Position numbers and translations under genes: made by a program. This document shows, one piece after another, positions 55,621 through 64,000 of a stretch of 64,000 nucleotides of DNA. The stretch's first letter is position 1. Every line of letters begins with the position of its first letter. This DNA is from Brachionus rotundiformis. Lineage: Eukaryota; Rotifera; Eurotatoria; Ploima; Brachionidae. The notes under the pieces were generated by a model. The model did not search any database. It had not been told where the DNA came from and was given only the letters and a program-made list of their open reading frames with translations. The stretch covers positions 1,730,521 through 1,794,520 of the forward strand of contig JAESIW010000138.1 in assembly GCA_016802295.1 (NCBI GenBank), written 5' to 3'.

Positions 55621-57726
55621 TCAACTTTTGAGCAACTTGGAATAGGCCATCGAAACAAATGCTAAAATAATATTGGTAACCAGCAATAAACTGCCAAGTA
55701 TCATCAAAAGGACATAAACCAGCGGTCTTTTTTGTGGAATGGACGTAAAGTCGTCCGATTTTTTATTCAATGCGAGCAAAGAGGCTAAGATGTACTGTCC
55801 ATCTAGCGCAAAGCATGGCACCATGTTTAATATTCCAATGGCTCCACTAAATGCCACTAAGTACCTTTTTAATTTTGACTATAAATTTTTCTAAAATAGT
55901 TTATAAGTTAACTGATTAGATACTTGAGAAATAATTTTAATTTTTGATTTAAAAATTTTGGTATATATTTATACTTGGGTAAATTATCTTCTATAAAAAC
56001 TAGACAATAAAAATTATTAAAAAAAATGAAAATATTTTTTAATTAATTTCACCTGTGTATAAAAGTTCCCTAACCGAGCCGACAAACAAAACCGATGGCT
56101 CATCTTCTAAATCGATTCGAATAAGCTTAGTGTCGTTGTTTGACAATGGCACTGCACATATGTCCTGACCACAGTCCGAGTTTTTGACACATATCTTTTT
56201 TTCAGTCACTTGACGAGCTGGCAAACAACTGTAAGCCTGAAACAAAAAATTAATTAAAAAATTCTCTTTTCATAAAATAGATAATTGGTCACATTTTTGT
56301 CCAATTTCCAGCCAAAGCAAAAACTCGATGAGCTAACATTTACATTACAGCAATCATTAAGTATTTTGTCAGTGTGCACTTTTTTGTCCAGCTAAATATA
56401 TGATCTTGAATTTATAAAGATAAAATTACCAGTAAATGAGGAAAGTTTGTATATTTCACCAAGACTAAGACAGTGACCAGGTATTGGTTCACTTTCGTAT
56501 TTATGCAAGCACTGGAAATAGGTGAATGAGTCAGAGACATTACAGTGGGCTACTTGGCTCACAATGGAGTTTATTTTTACGCTAGATTCAAGTGGTGAGT
56601 CCGAACTAATCGAGACTATGTGGGCTTTCTTATCAAACAGATGCTTGGTGGCATAAGGGTGAGCTTGGAGAAGAGCAAGTGCGAACAAGACGAGGACAAA
56701 GTTATGCCATACACCAGCACAGAAAATACGCAGTTGTCTTAGCGGTGAAATAACCATAATGTGATCAGTACACAAGTCCACATAAGCCCCTGGAAACATT
56801 GCTAGCAGAAAGACACCAAAACCATTGACGCGGACTTGTTCACGAGATGCAGCTATCGCATGGCCTAATTCATGCACCAGTCCGCATACAAACAATGCTG
56901 CAAAATAGTACCATACTTGACTTGATGGTATATTCACCCCTGGTAGCTAAAATACAAAAATATCTTTTTTATCATTGAATTTTAAATGAAAAATTATTTT
57001 TTAATTAGTTTCATGTCTGTACAATTAGTTTTATTAAATTTATTTACTTTCTTAATTTAAATCTTGATTTGATAGATAAATAATCTTAAGTATTTATTAT
57101 GTGAAAATAGAAAAATTTTAAATAATCTAAAATTTATAAAAATTGGTATTAAAAATGAATGATTTTCTTGTGGTATTCTTGAAATGCTTTTGGCAAGTAT
57201 GACTAGTTGCCACTGTTAATTGATCAAGTTTTTATCTTTTGTCTATAAAAAATAAGATCATTCAATTATTTTTCCAAGAACTAATAAAGTGATAACTAAC
57301 TATTTCTATTTTAACTTTTATTAATGATAATAGATTGAAAATTGTTAAGATGTAGATAACAGATTTTAGATAAAAGCCTACCACAGGAACCATTATTTGT
57401 TTTGACAGGGGCTTTGGTCGAAAAAAGTCGTAGATTGTGTACATAAGGAGAAAAAATGAGGCAAATTGTCCAACTAGACCGATTGCTACTCCAACATTGA
57501 ACCAATGTTTGAGAAAATTTGGTTTCCAACTAGATAATTTGATAAAAAGTCGATTGCACTTTACAGTATACCATTTAATGTGCAACAGATCAATAGTCAA
57601 ACCATTTTTGCTTAAAAGCTTGGCATATGCTGCTGAAGTGAATCGGTTTTCGATCAATAATTTATTAAAGATAAACAGGAACAACCAGAATAGAGTCACA
57701 TTCCAAAAAATGCTACCAACTAGCAT
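55621..57726 (-). CDS. MBTPS2: Site-2 protease, intramembrane zinc metalloprotease
   Basis: M50 protease of the Golgi membrane that cleaves SREBP and ATF6 transmembrane segments after site-1 cleavage. Six exons (57382-57726, 56430-56946, 56293-56378, 56053-56236, 55924-55999, 55621-55864), phases consistent, about 483 residues. Zinc motif HELGH at 140-144; the third ligand in CFALDG, with LDG at 423-425. Other matches: NGLTIDLLHIKWYT, SREQVRVNGFGVFLL, SPLRQLRIFCAGVWHNFVLV, CLPARQ with the Cys-rich lumenal segment, and FSGAIGILNMVP. The 51 nt third intron requires the acceptor at 56379-56380; the nearer TTTAG acceptor would shift the frame. The polySer tract of human S2P is missing. The start is the ATG at 57726. 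CHORDC1 lies 162 bp upstream on the same strand. Confidence 0.95.
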
Positions 57727-57888
57727 CTTATTATTAGATAAAAGGCAAAGATAATTTAAAATTTTAGATAGATCGTTTTTTAAATCGATCAAAAGATAAC
57801 AATTACTTTTTATTAAAACCTTTATAATAAAATTTATTTAATAATAGCTAAATAAAATTATATAGAAACAAAAACTAAAATAAAGATT

Positions 57889-58842
57889 TTAATTCTTTTG
57901 AGGCACATATTCCAATTTGGACCAACTAATTGGATCAGCTTTTTTCATTTTAATCTCTACTTTAGTTTGATAAAAGTTAATCAAGCTCTCGTCTAAATTA
58001 ATTACACCGAATAGGTCAAAATTTTTAATAAAAGATTTAGAACCTGATTCGAAAACAATGTCCAATTCGAGTCTGATTCGATTGGCCTTAATGCTTGTCT
58101 TATCTGGCAATGGATTTTTGGAATAAACTGTCAAAATGGCAAAGCCTCCAGTTTGATGAAAGTCATAGCGACATTCGACCTTTTCTCCCTGAGACTGAGT
58201 TTCCTTTATCCACAAATGACAACCTTCGGTACAGCCAGCTTGGTTTAAAAAGTTGTCAAAATCGCTGGTCTTTCGCTGACAACAAGACCAGTATTTCATG
58301 CCCTCGTGGAAAACAGCTACTCCAGGATGATGTACACACTTTTCTGTATTGCTGCTTTCGTCTTTGTATCTAGCTTGGCAAGTAGCGTTTTTGCATGGTG
58401 TGTCTACAGGGATAAAATTTGCGTTTATTTGGCTCGCTGAATCGTTTTGACTAGTTTCGGTCATTTTTTCCAGTGCTGATTTCAAACTTGGAGCTATTGT
58501 TCGCTTCAAATCAATCAATGGTACATCTTGGCTAGGCCTTGGCGTCATTTCTGGTGCTTTCCTAGTTTCGTAAACTAGAACTTCCTGTTCTTTTATTTCT
58601 GGCACGTTGTTTTTTGGTTTTTCGGGCTCGACTGGCTTTACATTCGAGTGACAAGAGCGGGTGCAACCTGGTATGCTGAGAAATTGGGTGAAGTCAGTTG
58701 ATTTTTTGTTACAGCAAGACCAGCCCTTGAGTGCATCATGAAATACAGGATTACCAGGGTGGTATTGACAGGCGTCATCTTTGTTGTCCTCGAGATTGAA
58801 TTGTTTGCCGCAGCCCTTGTTGTAACATGTGACCAGGGTCAT
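57889..58842 (-). CDS. CHORDC1: CHORD- and CS-domain co-chaperone (morgana)
   Basis: HSP90-interacting protein (CHORDC1/Morgana) that regulates centrosome duplication and stress responses. Single exon, 317 residues (human 332). CHORD-I at about residues 4-66: CYNKGCGKQF, CQYHPGNPVFHDALKGWSCC, KSTDFTQFL, GCTRSCH. CHORD-II at about 150-212: CKNATCQARY, CVHHPGVAVFHEGMKYWSCC, KTSDFDNFL, GCTEGCHLW. All zinc-binding Cys/His of both domains appear to be present. The C-terminal CS domain starts near CRYDFHQTGGFAILTVYSK and ends with VEIKMKKADPISWSKLEY. Start at 58842 gives MTLVTCYNKGCG, as in orthologs. It is followed on the same strand by MBTPS2 after 162 bp. Confidence 0.98.
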   Translation of the reverse strand: MTLVTCYNKGCGKQFNLEDNKDDACQYHPGNPVFHDALKGWSCCNKKSTDFTQFLSIPGCTRSCHSNVKPVEPEKPKNNVPEIKEQEVLVYETRKAPEMTPRPSQDVPLIDLKRTIAPSLKSALEKMTETSQNDSASQINANFIPVDTPCKNATCQARYKDESSNTEKCVHHPGVAVFHEGMKYWSCCQRKTSDFDNFLNQAGCTEGCHLWIKETQSQGEKVECRYDFHQTGGFAILTVYSKNPLPDKTSIKANRIRLELDIVFESGSKSFIKNFDLFGVINLDESLINFYQTKVEIKMKKADPISWSKLEYVPQKN

Positions 58843-60210
58843 TTTTGGTTAATTAAAAAAAAACTTTTTTGTTTATAATAATTAGTATTCAATAATTTTT
58901 AAGATTAAATTTATTTTTCAAATTAAAGAATTTACCAGAATTTTCTTCATTTATTTAAACTATTTTTTCTAATTGCAATAATAACTCTACTAATTAACTA
59001 GCATCATCATATTTTTGATTTAATAAATAAAAATAATAATTATTGAGATTTTAGGCTTTTAAGCAAAATTTGGTTTTCCAATTTTAACTAACAAATTTCC
59101 TATTAAATAATTAATATAAAAGTGATAAATGATAAATTAAAGACTCAAGAATTTCTTGAAAAATTTTTCTGAAATTAATTGTCTTTAATTTAAGATTAGA
59201 TTGAAGGTAATATTTTTCTTTGGTTAAGAACAAAAACAAGAAGTAATATGATGATAATGGTCAATAATTTGCAGACAATTATAAGATAATTGCTGAGCAC
59301 CAATGTTTTGCTCAAGGAACATTTGAGTAAACAGAGTATTTGCGCAAAAAATGGAAAAAATTCAAGCTAATAAGAACAAATTTTGGCAAAGAACCAAAAA
59401 CAAGTGGTGACATGATGTTAAATAATTATTTTTTTTATTGATTTTTTAAGTAGAATAAAAAATTAATCATTTTTAATTGTAATATTGTTAAAATTTATTA
59501 ATTAAAAACTTAATTTTGATTATCTAAAAATAAAAATGTCTCTTCCAATGTACTAAACAATTAAATTATTTGTTTTATCTATTAAAAATGATTAAGACAC
59601 AAATAAATAAATTTTAATATTTTTTAATTATTAAATTTAATTATTTAAATTAACTATTACGTTAGAACTTGATCTCTTGATCAAATTTATATCTTTATAT
59701 CTGTTTGTTGTCATCTTCTGAGAAAGATAAGCTTTTATTTTTAACTATTAAATTGGTCTAATTTATCTTTTCTAAAAGGCTTTAACAAGTCGAAATATTC
59801 ATTTTTTTATTTTAAAAAATTATTAAATTATTATAATTAAGAGTTTTTAGTTTTTTATTCTCATCATATTCTTTTAAATATTTCCATGAAAAATCTTTAT
59901 AAGCTCCAATTTATAAAATTGATATTTTTAATTTATTTGATTATATAGGCTGGACCACTTACCATTGTGCTGTTTTAATTTCTAATTAATATTTGTAATA
60001 AATAGCTAAATACAAAACAATCTTAGATTTGCAATTTCATATATTTGTATATATTTATAAATTATATATATATATATATAAATTTTTTTAATTAATTCAA
60101 CTAAAACTGAACCCCTAAAATCATAAGAGCCTTTTATAAATAGCTAACCTAGTTTGATAATCTTGAAATAATTAATTGCTAAATTGTCCCAAATGAGTTT
60201 GGAGTTTTAA
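58843..60210. other. Divergent intergenic region
   Basis: 1.37 kb between the starts of CHORDC1 (-) and TRAIP (+). Contains a decayed TRAIP exon copy (59267-59393) and a TA dinucleotide run at about 60061-60080; otherwise AT-rich with no gene. Confidence 0.6.
59267..59393 (+). pseudogene. Decayed partial copy of TRAIP coiled-coil exon
   Basis: Starts with atttgcagacaattataag and follows TRAIP 61000-61150 closely (gagcaccaatgttttgctca and aggaacatttgag are shared). It lacks about 16 nt and about 10 nt, and carries substitutions that create in-frame stops such as TGA TAA. No start and no other TRAIP exon is nearby. Same orientation as the gene, about 1.7 kb upstream. Confidence 0.85.
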
Positions 60211-61780
60211 ATGCGTCCAGTTTGCGTAATTTGTACAGAAATATTTGTGGTCAACTCGCACATATCAGCTTGCTCGTGTGGTCACATATTTCACGAAGAG
60301 TGCCTATTTAAATGGTTCAACACAAGCCAAAAGTCATGTCCACAATGTCGGGCCAAGCTCAAAGAGTCCGATGTAATCAAGCGATTGTTCTTGACCGAGT
60401 CCGACTCGCTTTCCTCGACCCAGTCGCTGACCAACTTCAGCGACGAGCATGCCAAACAAAAATACGAAGAACTTCTCAATAGATACGAAGAGCTCAAGTC
60501 CGATCTGAGGACCAAAAGCGAGTCTCTGAACCAAAAGACCAAGCTTGTCGAACAAGTACCAATCTTTGTACCAATAAGACCCATTTAAAGCTTACTTTAT
60601 TTTCATAGAAAGACCTTAGGATTAAAGAACTGGACGAGTTCAAGTCCAATCACAAGAAAAAACTCAACGAAAATGTCATACTAATTGATTACTTAAAAAA
60701 AGAGCTTGAGTATTTTAAATTTAATTTTAATTAAAATTGAAAATTTATTAATTTATTTAATTATTAAAAAAAAGAGGCCATGCCAAAACCAAAGAGTTGT
60801 ACGAGTCTAGGGAAAACAAAATTTATGAACTTGAATCTAAATTAAAAGAATATAAATCAATTGAGCTTATTTATAAAGGTATATTGGTAAAATTTGAATT
60901 GATAATGTGAGCAAATAATAAAGATAATTGTAAAGAACATGAGGAAGAATTCGCGGCTGAAATGAGAAAATTTGTCACATCAACTTCTAATTTGTCCCAT
61001 TTGCAGACAATTATAAGGCAATTGGTGAGCACCAATGTTTTGCTCAAGGAACATTTGAGCAAACAGAGCGAGGAGAAGAAACTTTTGCGCAAAAAAGTGC
61101 TCCAAATGGAAAGAATTCAGGCTGATAAGGACAAATTTTTGGCCAAAAAAGAGTCCGAAATGAATGAGTTGGTCAAAAAAGTGGCTCTCTTGGAGTCAAA
61201 GGCGACAGAAGACGAGATAGTGTCGTCGAGCCAACCGCTCAAGTCAACACCTGCTTTGCGCGCTTCATTCTCCACAGATGATAGTGATGTTCAGTACTTG
61301 GACGAAATAGGCCGCTTTGAGACAAGCTATTTGAAGAAAAAAGACCTAAATTCACCGGTGACACCGGTACTGGCTCATAAAAGGAAAAATCCTTTCCTAA
61401 AGTTGTCAGATGATGAGGATAGTGATGAAATAACCGAGATACCTCCGTACCAGCCAGAGTCCAAGAAGCCAAGTCTTAGCCAATTGCTTAGTCACAAAAG
61501 CGATAGTTCCAGCTCAGACGATATACTGCTTGTGAAGCCAGTCGAGAAGGTTACCAAGCCGAACAGACTTTTCAAAACAGCATCGTTTTCATCTGGACAA
61601 AAAATGAGCAAAAATGCCAACGATTCAATTGAAATAAAGCCTTTGACCAAGAACAGTGCTTCGTATATTTATGACGGTCTGGGCGGAAGACAAAAAGTGT
61701 TCAAATCGGACAATTTAAAGTCCTATTTTGTTACTTCGAACTCAAAAAATCCCAAGCTCTCCAAATTTAAAGTCACTTGA
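60211..61780 (+). CDS. TRAIP: TRAIP-type RING E3 ubiquitin ligase
   Basis: E3 ligase that ubiquitinates the replisome at stalled forks and DNA crosslinks. Four exons (60211-60555, 60609-60709, 60775-60878, 60924-61780), phases consistent, 468 residues, like human TRAIP (469). N-terminal RING: CVICTEIF, CSCGHIFHEECLFKWF and SCPQCR, followed by VIKRLFL as in human. A long coiled coil (about residues 90-310) follows, then a Ser/acidic segment with DSDVQYLDEIG, and the conserved YDGLGGRQKVFK near the C-terminus. No clear PIP box (QxxLxxFF) is seen at the end, unlike vertebrate TRAIP. Three introns are 45-65 nt. Confidence 0.94.
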
Positions 61781-62442
61781 GCATTTTTTATATTGTTAAT
61801 AGTCCAGTTTAAATTGTATTTTCAAGATAAGTTTATTAATTAAAGGGTGGCTGTTGTCTAAGGAAATGTTTAATTTTTAATTGTGTAAATAAATAACTGC
61901 TATCAATTGATCATTTTTTTATTTTATTAAATTAAATAATAAATTAGATAATCTTTAGCTTCGAATAATTAAGTTTTGTCAATTTCAATAACAAAAAGAA
62001 CAAAAATTCTTCCTATTCTTTCTATTTTGATAAATTAAAATTTATTACAATAAAATATATTTAAAAAAATACTGCAACATGGTGCAACATACTTTGTCGC
62101 ATATTTTTTACCAAAAAATAAAAACTTTATTTTCTTATTTTTAGGTGAACAAAATCAATAATCAGTTCAAGTCTTGTTGATACTTTACTTTTTGTCTTTT
62201 ATCTAAACCAAAAAAAATTTTCTTGGTAAAAAAAGCAACTAAGTATATTGAACTATGTTGTAGTATTTTTTTAAATAAATTTTAATTTATCAAAATATTT
62301 TGTTCTATTAGTTATTGAAACTGACAACACCGAAAAATTATTAAAGACAATATTAATATTTTTATCTAATTTGTTATTAGTCACAATTGTGGCATACTTA
62401 AATTTCAAGAAAATCAGAACTTTGTGAACTTTGGTACAAAAA

Positions 62443-62506
62443 CTAAATCATTACACTATAATAGATGTTGTATTTTTAGAACATATATTATAGTGTAATG
62501 ATTTAG
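62443..62506. repeat. Perfect 21 bp inverted repeat
   Basis: 62443-62463 (ctaaatcattacactataat plus a) is perfectly inverted at 62486-62506 with a 22 nt spacer. It sits beside cagaactttgtgaact, a word also found near 1.9 kb. Hairpin or transposon terminus. Confidence 0.85.
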
Positions 62507-62710
62507 AATAAGTGAATACAAACAAATTAATCACATATTATATGATATTATCATATAAATTGTTTTTTATTTATTATAAAGTCTAAATTAAATTCGACTT
62601 TAGTCAAACTTAATTTTACATTTTTGGTCGACTTTTCAAATTAGCAGTCGACTCACAACACCATAAATAAAGTCATCATTTTCTTGAACTTATAATACTT
62701 AATTAAATTT

Positions 62711-62960
62711 TTGCATACATCTAGTAACAAAATTTAATATGAGTTTCTGATGTGGTACTTTATCAAAAGCTTTTGAGAAATCTGTGTAAATGATATCAGG
62801 AAAAACAATTCTTGTCTATAGGATTTTATCAAGTTCGATTTCAAGGTTAATCAACAGTCTAGTGTCTTTGTCACACAAGATTGATAAACACTCAATTCAA
62901 AATTGTAAATTATTTAAAAAAGTTCAATGGACTGATCTTGGCTTAAGTTGTTTGGGATTT
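62711..62960 (-). pseudogene. Internal reverse-transcriptase fragment of a non-LTR retrotransposon
   Basis: On the minus strand 62801-62711 encodes PDIIYTDFSKAFDKVPHQKL and then ILNFVTRCM, the YxDFSKAFDxV(P/N)H motif of non-LTR RTs. Upstream sequence continues with frameshifts and stops, and no catalytic FADD box is present. An old dead fragment. Confidence 0.85.
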
Positions 62961-63122
62961 CTTTAATAATAGACCTTTTTCATTAAATAGTGAATATTGT
63001 CTAGCTCAATAATTTCCTCTGTGTAGCACATCAATCAAAACTGATTTTGTCTGAATCAGCTTTAGAAGATAATAAATTAATTAATTAAGTTAATTCTTTT
63101 ATATATATTTTTCAATTAGATC

Positions 63123-63212
63123 AAAATAGCTTTCAAAGAAATAAAATAGTTACTAACTCAATCATATTTGACATTATTTAATTTAATTGTATTAACAAAA
63201 AATAATTGACAC
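63123..63212 (+). repeat. Direct repeat, unit 1
   Basis: About 90 bp starting aaaatagctttcaaagaaat, matched at 63526-63614 with about four differences including an indel. The copies are 0.4 kb apart. Confidence 0.9.
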
Positions 63213-63525
63213 AAAGATCACTATTGAATGACTACCTGACAAACACTCCTGTTTCAAACAAAAAGTTTAACAACTTATTTTAAAATTTCAAAAAAACTAT
63301 TATCTAGTAAATCGTATAACCTATATTTTACCTATCAACTTTAAACTTTTTAAATTAAATTTATATTGTTTTATCCTGCTATGATCATATTTGTTCTCTG
63401 GCAAATACATAAAGTCTCTCCTTTTTTTATATTTAATTCAATATTTTAACGTTAAGCTAAAAAGAAGGACTATGATCCATTATGAGTGACCTGAGGACCT
63501 CCTCAAATAATATTTTAGATAAAAT

Positions 63526-63614
63526 AAAATAGCTTTCAAAGAAATAAAATAGTTACTAACTCAATCAAATTTGACATTATTTAATTTAATTGTACTAACA
63601 AAAATAAATGACAC
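63526..63614 (+). repeat. Direct repeat, unit 2
   Basis: Second copy of the unit at 63123-63212, same orientation; flanking sequences are not similar. Confidence 0.9.
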
Positions 63615-64000
63615 TAACATCTGTATTTTTGCTTTTTTAATATATTATACGCGTTTTAAAAATAAAAAAAAAAGTTTTTCATTCAATCATTCAGTAAACT
63701 AAAACATAATATTTCAATTAAATATTTTGGGTTTATAAAAATGAACTGGTGTTATATTTTTTTATTCAGATTTTCATGAAAATCTTTACAGTCAAGGAAT
63801 TGAAAGCAATCTTGTAGTCTAATGAATTGATCTTTAAGCAAAAATAGAAAAAAATTTTTAAATCTATCGACGATTGTGAACTCTGGTACTTATCATAATG
63901 GTTGATTGGTAAGATGGTAAAAGTATATTTAAGTATGCAAAAATTTTATGCAGAAGATAACCTAGAGCATAAATTTTTATTTTGAGCAAATATCATATAA

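Larger units (their letters stand above)
61781..64000. other. Repeat-rich gene-free region at window end
   Basis: No functional gene. Contains a short perfect palindrome, an RT relic and a pair of direct repeats (listed separately). A gcaacatggtgcaacat word at 62075-62092 matches the hairpin repeat core at 51.4 kb. Confidence 0.55.

Noticed and set aside
56391..56430. A 38 nt intron in MBTPS2 ending at the nearest TTTAG
   Set aside because: It shifts the frame to a stop; the acceptor 13 nt further gives a 51 nt intron and the conserved lumenal segment.
60061..60082. TA dinucleotide run as a possible origin or regulatory site
   Set aside because: Ordinary microsatellite in an AT-rich background; no supporting signal.
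1..64000. CRISPR arrays, bacterial operons, riboswitches or prophage
   Set aside because: The genome is clearly eukaryotic; no regularly spaced repeats or bacterial features were found.

Overview
This is a nuclear genome window from a small invertebrate animal. Non-coding DNA is very AT-rich, most introns are about 50-70 nt, and genes sit close together on both strands. The gene set is metazoan throughout: U5 snRNP helicase, CLPTM1, SMARCAD1, MPC2, ACTR6, PIGH, a tristetraprolin-type zinc finger, tyrosylprotein sulfotransferase-like genes, astacin, MBTPS2, CHORDC1, TRAIP, a homeobox gene, a C-type lectin and eukaryotic tRNAs. Base composition, intron size and gene style fit a monogonont rotifer such as Brachionus best, but that assignment is inference and no search was run.

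Layout. 1-3.1 kb has no gene. 3.1-9.7 kb (+) is an intronless, comparatively GC-rich SNRNP200/Brr2 gene. 9.9-11.1 kb is a retroelement remnant with two staggered inverted-repeat pairs. 11.3-13.5 kb (-) is CLPTM1. 14.8-19.9 kb (-) is SMARCAD1, interrupted by a sequencing gap and a duplicated exon segment that look like an assembly artefact. It is divergent, with 27 bp between start codons, from a gene at 19.9-22.6 kb (+) encoding two pseudokinase domains followed by a propeller-like region. 23-25 kb holds a DUF4326 gene and an unknown single-pass membrane protein. 26.6-35.4 kb holds MPC2, a small HNH-like cysteine protein, a homeobox gene, a membrane C-type lectin, a claudin/PMP22-like gene, three identical tRNA-Gly(GCC) genes, one tRNA-Val(AAC) and a tRNA remnant. 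35.5-37.8 kb (-) is a tight PIGH-ACTR6 tandem. 38.2-39.3 kb (+) is a signal-peptide-bearing kinase-like gene. 39.3-47.2 kb is an 8 kb gene-free stretch with a more complex, less AT-rich core upstream of a TTP-type CCCH gene. 49.4-54.9 kb holds two nearly identical sulfotransferase genes and an astacin protease. 55.6-58.8 kb (-) is a CHORDC1-MBTPS2 tandem. 60.2-61.8 kb (+) is TRAIP, with a decayed copy of one of its exons upstream. The last 2.2 kb is repeats and an RT relic.

Most genes are unrelated housekeeping genes. Links worth noting are RNA splicing (SNRNP200), chromatin and replication stress (SMARCAD1, ACTR6, TRAIP) and the secretory pathway (MBTPS2, PIGH, CLPTM1, sulfotransferases). 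These are shared themes, not evidence of an operon. The strongest candidates for something undescribed are the double pseudokinase-propeller protein, the sulfotransferase pair whose differences are packed into 12 codons, and the lumenal or secreted kinase-like protein.
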